DNA of 64,000 nt from Hymenopellis radicata (lineage: Eukaryota; Basidiomycota; Agaricomycetes; Agaricales; Physalacriaceae): contig JADNRX010000060.1 of the NCBI GenBank assembly GCA_015501595.1, positions 124,001-188,000 on the forward strand, in the 5' to 3' direction. The translations under genes and the position numbers were made by a program. The notes beneath the pieces are model-generated. The model saw only the letters and a program-made list of their open reading frames with translations. It was not told the origin of the DNA and searched no databases. Shown here piece by piece: positions 33,343 to 43,190 of this stretch. The stretch's first letter is position 1, and each line of letters starts with the position of its first letter.

Positions 33343-34309
33343 AACATTACATCTAGTTGTCGACCTGAAAGCTGTGACTGAATCTTGAGCAGCGTCAATC
33401 ATACTTGGATCTATGTAACGTTTCTGCATTACACTGGAAGGGGATGTAGATGTGAAGTGTACGTACGAAGGCTAGCAAGGTATTACTACCCAGCCTCCTT
33501 CCTACATCGACACTTGCTCGTGTTCTAAGGGGGCTAGGTTACCTCGCTATTCGAAGGCAACAAACGACTAGCCACCAATCTCTCAAAGATTCAACAGTGT
33601 TTTTACGAATTTAATAACCCTAGATTGTCTGTACACTGTAGTCTCTTCAAAACAGACGCTATATACATGATCGATTTTTGTAATGTGAGGTTGATCGATG
33701 TGTATAGAGTCTGTGAGTACAGGCCTTCGCACCAAGATCGGCGGCGTATTCACCTGTGTTTGTTCAATGGATTTGATGGCACAAACCTCGCACCTTCGGT
33801 AGACACTTCAAAAATTGGTAAAACCACACACTTGTAGAGAGAAAGTTGCTCAGAATATAAATCTTAATGAGGCCCTGGAGACAGATTTTTTTATTTCCTG
33901 CTCTGTTCTGATTTAGCCAAAGCCAGGAAAGAAATTTGAGAAATCTGCTTCCAGGGCCTCATTGAGATTCTAAAACTACAGTAACTGCAACTTGTTCTAA
34001 GGGGATACCATGAGTGTACGCCGTTGCAGCGAGGGCGCGAGTATTGATGTGCTTGCTGCCATCCGATCACAGTGATGTGCCTTCCACGTTCATGGCGCAT
34101 CTCTCATTCGGTAAAAATCTGAGTACTGATTTCTATGTTCCTACACATGATTTCTGGCAGGTTTGGCATACATCTGGTCTATGTTGGAGGATAGAGAAAG
34201 CAAGGCATGGATTTGCCATCGATCGAGGGGGAGATACAGGCCAGGTAAACAAGAACAAACACGCCGCACATTTTGGACTGAGTCTGTCGATTAAGTTGGG
34301 GCCTGTACC
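33343..34309. other. Intergenic region
   Basis: Holds the foldback element at 33860-33969 and otherwise no gene I can support. Short frames here (for example 33625-33837) have no family features. Confidence 0.4.
33860..33969. mobile_element. 110 bp foldback (MITE-like) element
   Basis: The ends are inverted copies of AATCTYAATGAGGCCCTGGA, continuing to CAGATTT after a 2-nt difference, so about 29 bp pair with only 3 mismatches. The inner sequence also pairs in part (ATTTCCTG with CAGGAAAGAAAT), making most of the element one stem. No clear target-site duplication is seen in the flanks. Superfamily unknown. Confidence 0.75.
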
Positions 34310-34531
34310 CAGACTCCTTCCCATTCGCTCTTACGCCCAGCGAAATAATCTCACTTCCTTGGGCGGTGGACGGAAAGATCTAGAATAGATGACCAATGTA
34401 TTTTAATCTAATCTACTTGTTATCTATTTGTTATCTCTTATCTCCCTTATCTTAGCAGTCCCATCAAACCTTAATTATTTAGCTAGGGCGTAAGAGCGAC
34501 TGGCATAACTTGCAAGGTTTGTTTGTTTGGC
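34310..34531 (+). repeat. Left inverted-repeat arm
   Basis: 222 bp matching the reverse complement of 41720-41923 at both ends, with a diverged middle. Each arm is itself bounded by a small inverted repeat (TCGCTCTTACGCC at 34325-34337 and GGCGTAAGAGCGA at 34488-34500), so it could form a hairpin. Confidence 0.7.
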
Positions 34532-34661
34532 TACAGCTTTCAACGCGGATCGTGGTGGCCTCATGCCCGACTATCGATGGGCGCATCGCGTCCCGCTGCC
34601 TCGTGCACTTTAAAATAGCTACGAGAATGAAATTTATTAATTTTATTGAAAGACTACCATC

Positions 34662-34919
34662 ATGTCCACTGTTTTGATTGTCAGTTGCCTCCTTGCTGCC
34701 CTCTGCGCCACACTCAAAATGCGCTGCGCCGGCTGTCTGTCCCAAAATATGTACCACGAAATTGACGATGACATGCCGTCACTAGTGGATCCAGACAGCC
34801 CATCCCTGCCAATGGCTCCCCTGCCGAACCCGAACATCCATCCATGTAATTTGGAGCGCACACTCGTTGTCATTGCCGGCGATGGTATGACTGTGACACG
34901 ACACACTGTCAGTCAATGA
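34662..34919 (+). CDS. Small hypothetical protein with hydrophobic start
   Basis: An 85-codon frame from an ATG (MSTVLIVSCLLAALCATLKM), with a signal-like or anchor-like hydrophobic start and then an Asp/Pro-rich tail. It sits between the left inverted repeat and the DUF6589 gene. No homologue is recognised. It could be a chance frame or part of an unrecognised 5' exon. Confidence 0.2.
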   Translation: MSTVLIVSCLLAALCATLKMRCAGCLSQNMYHEIDDDMPSLVDPDSPSLPMAPLPNPNIHPCNLERTLVVIAGDGMTVTRHTVSQ

Positions 34920-35058
34920 TAGATCGGTGAGAATCTACACGTACCAATTCGATCTCCAAGGACTAAACGAATGAAATAGTAGCCCACGTTGCAAGGGTAG
35001 AAGGAGGTGTCGTGGTAGAATAGAACCCCGTGTATCTTGCCATTGTCTTGACTCAACC

Positions 35059-38034
35059 ATGTATCCTTCGAGCGGCATTCCTTGGGTGAACGCAATTGTT
35101 GACGTCCTCGATCGCAACAATCAATCTCTACTCGATCTCATCAGAGAGACTCTTCGACATGGCGGAAACGTACTCAACATGTCGCGCCATCGGCGGAGCA
35201 TGACTCTCAATATTGCGGCTTTGATAGATCTACTGAAGGAACAGGCTGAAGAAGATGTCAACGAGCAGGCTATGCAGGTAGCACGGATCACTTGCCAGAC
35301 GGAGCTTCAGGAGCTGATCTTGAAGCGCCACGAGCTGCACTTCGGGGCAACATCGGCAACATTGGATCAGCTGGAAACGTTCTCCATCGAAGGACTGGCA
35401 TTGACAATGAAGGAAGTCTGCCCGAATATCTGGTCGCTGTTGACGCTCTTGCTAGACGTCAATCCGGAGCGACGTCGCGATTATAATCCCAACTTCGGCG
35501 AGGACGGCGGTGATGACGAAGGGCTTGACGGAGATGAAGACGAAGACGGGGATGAAGAGATGACAGTTGGCGATGATGACGAGGATGATCTGATGGCATT
35601 GATTCGGATGCCATTGAGGAGGACGAGGAACCTTCAGACGACGACATGGAAGTCGACGTCCCGACTCGTCAACCAGCACAAGAGGCATCACGCGATCCTG
35701 GCTCTCGAAGCGCCATACCTGACGAACAAGACGAAGAGAACGAATCAGAAGATGAACAAGAGAAGAAGAAGAAGAAAAGACGGCGTACCCAAGATCGCGC
35801 TGGTAGAGCGCGTGCTCTGATGTCAATTGTATGTATACGTTATCAAGCACTGAACTGATTCTAACCATCCTAGAAACGGGTCGTAATCTTGTCAATCCTT
35901 GGGCACAGCTCAAATGAACGATTCAACTCACTTCAATCCATTATCGGGTTCTTTCTGGAGTCAAAGCAGTGCCCGGAAGTCATCGTCGAGTTGGTCGCGC
36001 ACATGGGGATCTCTATCTCGTTGGGGAGTGTCCAGAACATGGTTGATTCGCTGAACCTCAAGGCGAGGGAGCGTCTAAAGTCCCTGGAACATTGCAACAG
36101 CATCTATGACAATTTCGACATGGACTTCGCCTCAGCCCAGCCTACTATGGAAAAGGATAAGCATCACTGGAGCGCTACCGCGGCAACGTTCGTACCTTAT
36201 CGTGAGGTCGAGAAGACTCGCGACCTCAAGCATACGCAGGAGCTGCGTCTCACAAGCGAGCACAACATCTTACTCGATGCGAACGATCCGAGTATCAAAC
36301 ATGCCGGATTCCGAGACGTCCTTCCCACCACCCTACCACCAGCTCCCCCTCCTCAAGTCCCCACTCCGTTGGAATCATCGTGTGAGGCGTCGTCAACTCC
36401 AGCCCAGTCGACGGGCACTCCATCTTCGCAATCATCCGCTCCCGGACCATCAGCTAGTGCATCGTCAGCCGCTTCTGAGCCATCCACAGCAGATGGCGGA
36501 AACTGGGGACCAATAGACGAAGCAGCCATCGCAGGCGACGCGCCGTTGAGCGAGGCATTGAGGTGGCATATCCTCTCCATCTTGGTCGAGCACGGGGGAC
36601 CAAATTTTGCGGTATACAAGGACAAGTTGGGTGTCCCGGCGACGGTACGGGGACTCTCCTACGAGCACAGAGATCGTCAGTATCCGGCGGGCGCGATTGA
36701 CGCTGATGAAGGCACTTACGATGGAAATTGGGACGTCCTGCTCGACATCTTCACTAAACAGCGACACATCGGAGAAGATTTCCACAAAGACTTTGTGTCC
36801 TTCCTGCACGGAGATCTCGGGACCAAGGAGCGTATTGATGGTCTAAAGAAGATGCGCAAAATCGAGGCGAATGAGTGGCGGCGCCTCGATGGCATCATCT
36901 TTATTCCGGGCCTCTTCCATGTCAAGATGGCGGCGGCGAATGCTTATTGGCGTATTCACGTCCAGCCCGCCGGCGACCGAAACGAACCGCTCGGAGCCTT
37001 CGAGTACATTAGTAAACTTCGACCCAAAGCAACGGGAGAGTTTACCTCAAAAACGGGACCGTCCTTTCGAGCCATGCATGACAGTATTCATCACATCGCG
37101 TGGGTGGACATCCTGGACATCTGGCGCGTCGAAGTGAAGAGCAAATTTGGGTTGGATTCGCTTGACGCTTGGGCTAAGACAAAGCCTTCCTGGGACGCCG
37201 TTGAATCATTATCGCGGCATATTTTCGAGAAGCACTTACCCGGAGACGAGTTCGAATACGAACAGGAGGAGAGTGACGAAAAGAGAGACCAGGTTTTCGA
37301 GAACATGTGTCTGCGGAATCAGCACGGATTATTATACCTCGAGTTCTGTCGTGCGATGAATGCCGGCGATGTGGGGAGGATCTTGCAGTTGCTCCCGTAC
37401 TTCATCCCGATCTTCGCGGCTACTGGCAAGCATAAGTACGCGGCCCACATGACAAAATTCTTGAACGACTTGTACCATGTATATCCTCCATGGTTACGCG
37501 AAGCCGTCCTTCGAAACTGGCTGTTTAACAACAAGTGCACGCCAGATGGTTTTCGCGCGTTCGATTGGCTTCAGGAACTAAACAATCTGTATACCAAGGT
37601 TAGTTTTCAAAGCTGCACATGAACTGAATTAATACGCACACTGTCAACAGGTCATATTCGCGGGGAAGGGTGTCAATCGGACGAAGAAACTTGTCCTCAA
37701 GCGATCCGTTCTCCTAGAAGTCTACCGATCGATGCAAAGCACAATCGAGAACAACTTCCATCTAACGCATCGCACTGTCCGTCACTCGAAGCCGAGCATG
37801 ACACGAACGCTGCGCCGCCTGGGTACGGAGGTCGCGCCGCTGGAGCCACACATCGTCAATGCTGGGCGAACGAGCAGCATAAAGAACTCCAAAAGAAAGT
37901 GGAATATTCAGAATGCAGTTTCCGAGGGACTAGGAGTTCTCGCGACGAAAAAAGATCTATTCATGGTAGGCGATAACGAAACTGGCGGGGAAGAAATTAG
38001 CGAGGTGACAGGTGATGATGTCGGAGCCGTATGA
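35059..38034 (+). CDS. DUF6589 domain protein
   Basis: Exons are 35059-35828, 35874-37598 and 37651-38034, with 45 and 52 nt introns. DUF6589 landmarks are visible: CNSIYDNFDMDF, a disordered Pro/Ser linker (PPAPPPQVPTPLESS), FIPGLFHVKMAAANAYWRIHVQP, GDVGRILQLLPYFIPIFAATG, KHKYAAHMTKFLNDLYHVYP, FRAFDWLQELNNLYTK-V and a C-terminal ENNFHLTHRTVRH. The family is abundant in Agaricomycetes and of unknown function. Its conserved acidic YDNFD motif and repetitive genomic distribution, as I recall it, would fit a transposase-like role (inference). In exon 1 the acidic tract changes frame near 35595: the frame that splices into exon 2 opens there, just after a TGA. That is either a one-base error or a real break. 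Confidence 0.8.
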
Positions 38035-38472
38035 ACATACCTATACTACTGAGATGTATCCATAGGTGTCGAGGATGGCGACGGCGGGACGTTCTCGCCT
38101 GCAGCACGCAATACTAAAGGGCACTTCTTTTTGTTATTGCCTGCAGTTCAAGTATTAGTTTCAATGCTCAAAAGAGAGTACTAATACTCACAGCGATGGC
38201 CCTGCTGATGACAACGACTGCAGGTTTCAACGCGAGTCCTTGTCCGGCTCATCGGAGCATTAGCTGTTGTGGGTGGTGCTCGCGATGGAGTGTCCGTGGG
38301 TACTGGCATTTGGACAGGCTGCCAGATCAACTGCGCTGGAGTGTTCGATGTGCCTGGTGTTGGCGTCGCTGGCGCGCTGAACGTGAACGGAGTGTTTGAG
38401 AGGTTGGAACCGAATACGCGCTGTCGCTGTGCCAGCGGGGTTGAGACGAAGGGTGATGTCGATGGTGGAGGT

Positions 38473-39588
38473 TAGAGACCTCAACGAGTCAGCGGATCAC
38501 ACGGGTTTACCCATACTCGATCCGCTCGGGCATCTCGGAGATCCGATCCGTTTGATCCGTAGACTCGTGGCGGGTCGGATCGCAGATGGATCGCGGATCA
38601 GCCTCTGGAGGCACGAGTACTCGTCGCGAGTACTCGTGTTGACTCGCAATTATGTAGCTATATATTTACTCTTAATTTACAAATTTTTACAAAGTTAAAC
38701 GGGGCTGTGCGTCGCCCAAACCAGCCATTCGCGTGAATTTCTCATCTATTCCCACGATCCGGCAAATACCGAGAGGACGCGTAAGCGCGATCGATGACTC
38801 GATCTCTCTCTCTCTCCCCCTTCGACCACCACCACGACTACCCAGTGTGCGACGATCGTCGCCACTGCCTCTCTGACGATTGTCAGGAGGCCTCTGGGGT
38901 GTTTTCTTGGGCCCTGGCTGTGTGCTGGGCTTGCTGCTGTCTCTGTGACAGCAGCAACGGACAACTTCAACCACAGCACCGACTTTGGACGACAACGACG
39001 ACTCGTGGACGACTCGTGGAGGATGCGCGAGGCGGTAACGGAGATGTGATGATGGATGGAGGATGGCACATTGACGAGGTGAGCTGCGTGCGCGCTGATG
39101 GACCCGACAGCGACGCCAATGCTGACCCACACCACCACCACCACCTACACCCTCACCACTCACACCCACATCACCCCACCACCTCCACCACCATCACCCC
39201 ACCACCTCCACCACCATCACCCCACCACCTCCACCACCATCACCCCACCACCTCCACCACCATCACCACACCACCTCCACCACCATCTGCATCACCACTC
39301 TGACTCCCACTATCCTCCTGCCACCACCCAGTCCGCATCATGCATGGCTGAGTGTCCCCGTGCCATTGCCCGGGGATACTCGTCGCGCATGAATGGATTT
39401 GGGTGCGTTGAATACTCGAGTTTACTCGAGTACTCGACCCGCTCGGCGTTCTCAGTGATCCGATCCGTCTGATCCGTCGATTCGTGGCGGGTCGGATCAC
39501 ATAAGGATCACGGATCGGCACTTTCGGCCACGGGTACTCGCGTGATGGATCGCGGATCTGATCCGGATTTGAGTCGTTGAGGTCTCTA
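38473..39588. mobile_element. Non-autonomous hAT-type element (1,116 bp) with 8-bp target duplication
   Basis: Terminal inverted repeats TAGAGACCTCAACGA (38473-38487) and its complement (39574-39588) are flanked by identical 8-bp GTGGAGGT at 38465-38472 and 39589-39596. An 8-bp duplication with a TAG-start terminus is the hAT hallmark. Both subterminal regions carry a direct repeat of about 110 bp (about 38518-38640 and 39428-39545), rich in GATCCG and CGAGTACTCG motifs. No transposase is encoded; the centre is a CAC-rich repeat. It sits inside exon 3 of the helicase gene. Confidence 0.9.
39129..39300 (+). repeat. CAC-rich minisatellite inside the hAT-type element
   Basis: A CACCAC run is followed by about four copies of a 23-nt unit (ATCACCCCACCACCTCCACCACC, given here as its key pattern of CCACC blocks). 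The long Thr/Pro/His frames across it are artefacts of the repeat. Confidence 0.75.
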
Positions 39589-41719
39589 GTGGAGGTGGGG
39601 CTTTCTTCGCCGGCGGGCAGAACTCCTTGATCTTCGCGAGGATCTCGGAACCCACGTCGTCGATGAAGAACCATGGCGTCTGTTTTCGCAGGTCCTCCAA
39701 CGACTGCAGCTTTCCATAGTGGGCTAAGTCAACCATTCGCGAGAGCAGTTTGGTCGGCCACAAAGATTGTGGCGTAATCATTTTGCCCGGACCCACCTCC
39801 TTCGCCCACAGACGCCGCCGAACGAGGTCTAATTCCTTTCTCAACTTCTCCTCCTTTTCACCTCGCTCGTAGGCCGCAGGGTTGTACATCCGCGAGCCAG
39901 TCTCCTTGGCAAATACGTCTGGTGCTGGAGGCGTGTTCCAGTAAGTCGGGTGACAGATGTCACAACAGAATTCGGCGGTCTTGGGGGCGCAGCGAGTGCA
40001 GCAGTCCTTATCGACGATGGGGGCTGAGAGAAGAAGTAAGCGTTTACGTTGATGATGATGATTTGATCAACATCACGTACCCAGGTTAACGCTGCCGAAA
40101 TGTGTGAGCACAACTCTCCTTCGACACCTCACTACACGATTCTCGGCGTTGATAAAGTCATCCATGGACTGTTCAATTTTTATCTCCTGGCCGAATACAT
40201 CCTTGTCTCTGATTTCGGGAATGGTCTCCGTGGTCTTCTTTCGCTTGCGCGAAGACTTGTTCTCAGTCAATTTGCGCTTCCTGCTATTTGTCGGCTGCGT
40301 TCCAGCGGCCTGAGCAGCTGCTATCGCATCCGCAATCGCTTTACGGTGAAGCTCCTCTTGTTCGAGCCTCTCCTTCTCGGCCTCGGCTTTCTTTGTGGCG
40401 GCCTTCGCCTTCTCATCATCGAAATAACTGGGCTCGGCAAGAAGGATCGCGGTTCCATTGAGCTTGTAGTCGCGAACGGCGCGTCCCGCACGTTGCCACC
40501 AGGTGCTGAGAGACTTGGGCACACCATACTGGATGATTTGGTAGACATCCGGGAGGTCAATACCCTATAACGCGAGTTAGTGGCATGTTTCATCCCACGT
40601 AACCGTACTGACCAGACCGACAGCTTCCGTTGCACACTCCCCGTCTACCTCACCAACCTTCAGGAGATAGAGCTCTTCTTTGCGAAACTCGTCCGTCATT
40701 CCCGCGTGGACCCATTTAATTCGATGCTGCTGGTCTTTTGGAAGGCGAGCTCTGAGAAATTCGGCGGCGGCTTGCGCCTGCTTTCGACCGTTAAAGAACA
40801 TCAGGAATTTCTTTGGACGAGGGCCATCAGGAGGGATATCCTTTGGAACGAAGTCGGCGAGATCACGGAATGAGTTGGCTGGATGTTGCATACGTTTGAC
40901 GCGGAGATAGATGTTGGGGCGGTCGATGTTCATGCGGAACACCTTCGTATTGTTTCGCATGCGCAAGTGAGCCTTGATTTCTTCGGTGGCGGCCGGTGAT
41001 AGGGTGGCGGAAGCGATGTGAATGGGGACGTGGCGTACCATCAAGTTACGGAATACTCCAGCGCGCGCGTATGCCTGACGGAATGTCATACCCCACTCCT
41101 TAATGACATGTGCTTCATCGAACACGAGATTGACGACGTTTCGCATGAAGGTTCGGTTCTTGAGTAAGTCTTCGAAGTGGGGATTTCCGACCATTGTCTC
41201 CGGGCTGAAGATAGCAGCACGGTATTTGCCTTTCACAATGTCCTGGAAGAATGGTAAATTTGTTTCTATAAGATCTGCAAACCAAGCTACCTTGAAGACC
41301 TCTTCCCCGGAATTTTTGGCAGTGACATTGATGGCATTCAGCTTCTTGAGCATGAGGTCGGCTTCGAACTGTGCGCCAAGTTGCTTCAAGGGTACAACCA
41401 TCAGTACCACCCCTCCTTCAGCAAACAGAAGGACCATCCAATATGTGAGAGTCTTCCCGGCACCGGTTGGTGCAATGGTGACAACGTCGTTGCCGTCAAG
41501 AATAGCACGAACAACCTTAAGCTGCCACAAGCAGGGACGTACGCCGAATGCCTTTTCCACCATGTCCTGGGCCTCGGTGTCGGACTCGGGCATACAATGA
41601 CATTTCTTCTTTGGCTCGGACATGAGGCTCGCGACTTGTGCGTCTTCTGATGGAGGATCCTGTGGCTGTGTAGAATTTTGGAAGTCGCCTTGCCTTGCCC
41701 GAATGTGCTGGACGGTGTT

Positions 41720-41923
41720 GCCAAACAAACAGCACCCTACAAGTTATGCCAGTCGCTCTTACGCCTTAGCAGAATAATTAAGGTTTGGAGTACTTATATA
41801 AGCATCAATATTTAGATCGAGGGTTCAATTCGCGTTCAAACCAATTATATTTTACGCCACATATTACTGTACAGGGATTTAGGATTATTCTGCTGGGCGT
41901 AAGAGCGAATGGGAAGGAGTCTG
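41720..41923 (-). repeat. Right inverted-repeat arm
   Basis: 204 bp, the inverted counterpart of 34310-34531. It also carries internal TCGCTCTTACGCC / GGCGTAAGAGCGA ends (41753-41765 and about 41897-41909) enclosing AT-rich DNA. It abuts the 5' end of the helicase frame. Confidence 0.7.
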
Positions 41924-42109
41924 CATTGCGACTACTTCCGCTCCTCTTGACTACTCACGGTATCTCATCTATCTACGAGAGAGCATAAGGTACTCGGGAG
42001 AAGCATTGCGCCGTTTGCTGGCGGGCGATGTAGACGGGTGCGTTCCTTCCAATTGTAGCTTATGCTCTAAGCTTAAATACTTATTCAGGATGTATAGGTG
42101 ACCATACAA

Positions 42110-42420
42110 CGATATGGAGACAGCGAGGCAACTGCAAGCACAACAACACCCGACTGCGAGGCCAATGCGGGCGTGACAACACGGCTCAGCGAGCACAACC
42201 ACACGGCGATACAGCTCAGTGAGCAAAATGCCACGGTGATTGCGAGGTGACTGCGACCACGACAACGCGAGTAGTGCAAGCACGACAGGCACTGCGACCA
42301 CGACAGTGCAAGCAGTGCAACCGTGACGGGTACTGCGACCACGACAACACGGGTACTGCGAGCACGAGTACGGTGACACAACCACCAGGACACAGCGACT
42401 CAGACATGGCGAGCAGGGAT
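42110..42420 (+). repeat. Degenerate minisatellite built on ACTGCGACCACGACA
   Basis: Variants of ACTGCGACCACGACA and GCGAGCACAACCAC recur irregularly through about 300 bp (for example near 42248, 42290 and 42334). Minus-strand Ser/Arg/Val frames across it are by-products of the repeat. Confidence 0.6.
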
Positions 42421-43150
42421 GCGACGGTGCTAGAGATCTCAGACTTGGAAGGACTGCATGTTAATATAGGAACCTATGCCGGACAGGTCGAGACTTCCAG
42501 ATGCAATGTACCATATCACAGAGCAGGAATAACTTTTATTCCTAACCTTCACCGCTGATGTCGAATGAGCGTGTAATGCTGAGCTGCTCATAGACAGATT
42601 GCCGCTCACACCGCGTGCAGACCCAAAAAACTGAGGTTGCCAACTGCGTCCCGACTGGCCGTAATCCTTCTACTTTTTGCGCAGGCAACGAACACGTCGG
42701 GCGCGAGCTGGGAACAGGCCGCGTGGGCCATGTGCGAGGATGGGCGCGAGCTTGCCTGCTTCGCACCTGGCGAACTTAGGGGACCTGCCTTAAATAGTCA
42801 ACTTACATAATAAGTCCAACCGCGGTACAGCCCCACTTAAACACTAGACTATGTACACTGCCCGACGTTGCTTAACGCTTAACGTAGACGATAGCGCCCC
42901 ATTACCCTCTCCCTTAACACTTAGAGAGCCTCAATCTAGGGATCTACGGTTATTGAATTCGTGGAAACGCTATTGCGTGTTATTGTTCTCAGGCTCGCCT
43001 CCAAGTTCTCGCTCATATCCCTCATGGCTTGTTGTTGCTTTTGTATATCTCCGCCGATGGCATCTCGAGAACGAACAGCTGCATTTCACTCCATCATTCC
43101 ATTGTTGTTCCACACAATTGACTCGTGGGTGTCGTGTCTGTTTTGACTAG

Positions 43151-43157
43151 TATAAAT
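43151..43157 (+). promoter_or_regulatory. TATA-like box of DUF6535 paralogue 2
   Basis: TATAAAT lies 34 bp upstream of the chosen ATG at 43191. That distance is short for a fungal 5' UTR, so it may instead be a coincidence. Confidence 0.3.
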
Positions 43158-43190
43158 AATGATGTAATCTAAGCGTGCGTTCTGACGTCC

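Larger units (their letters stand above)
38046..41728 (-). pseudogene. RecQ-like DEAH-box DNA helicase with C-terminal zinc knuckle, disrupted by a hAT-type insertion
   Basis: ATP-dependent 3'-5' DNA helicase family. Exons are 40613-41728, 40081-40564, 40023 down to 38192 (interrupted), and 38046-38140. Motif I is APTGAGKT, motif II FDEAHVIKEWG, motif III SATLSP and motif VI YGVPKSLSTWWQRAGRAVRD. After a Lys/Glu-rich linker come a Cys cluster (CCTRCAPKTAEFCCDICH) and a final knuckle CSRCHQQGH-RCNNKKKC. Exon 3 is split by the 1,116 bp element at 38473-39588; the flanking parts (435 and 273 nt) sum to a length that keeps the splice phase exactly. First in-frame ATG is 41623. An acceptor-like CTTGTAG just upstream of 41728 hints at a further 5' exon. 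It converges with the DUF6589 gene. Confidence 0.82.
34310..41923. mobile_element. Candidate 7.6 kb element: DUF6589 and RecQ-like helicase genes between inverted repeats
   Basis: The outer ends, 34310-34531 and 41720-41923, are inverted copies of each other. They share CAGACTCCTTCCCATTCGCT, TCTTACGCCCAGC, AAACCTTAATTATT, GGCGTAAGAGCGA, CTGGCATAACTTG and TGTTTGTTTGGC in the same order. Inside, the DUF6589 gene (plus) and helicase gene (minus) converge with stops 11 bp apart, and nothing else of note is present apart from a later hAT insertion. The arrangement suggests a two-gene transposable unit. Against it: no target-site duplication is visible at these limits, and the arms could be two independent copies of a small repeat. 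Confidence 0.5.
41924..43190. other. Intergenic region with a degenerate minisatellite
   Basis: No gene recognised. It contains the repeat at 42110-42420, the segment shared with 27891-28030 (42925-43095) and, at 43151-43157, TATAAAT 34 bp before the DUF6535 paralogue 2 start. Confidence 0.45.

Noticed and set aside
39129..39300. CRISPR-like repeat-spacer pattern
   Set aside because: Units are contiguous and degenerate without unique spacers, and the genome is eukaryotic.
38794..39303. Frames rich in Thr, Pro and His across the CAC repeat
   Set aside because: Product of the minisatellite inside the hAT-type element; not conserved coding.
42085..42407. Overlapping minus-strand Ser/Val/Arg frames
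   Set aside because: Generated by the 42110-42420 minisatellite; no start context or family features.
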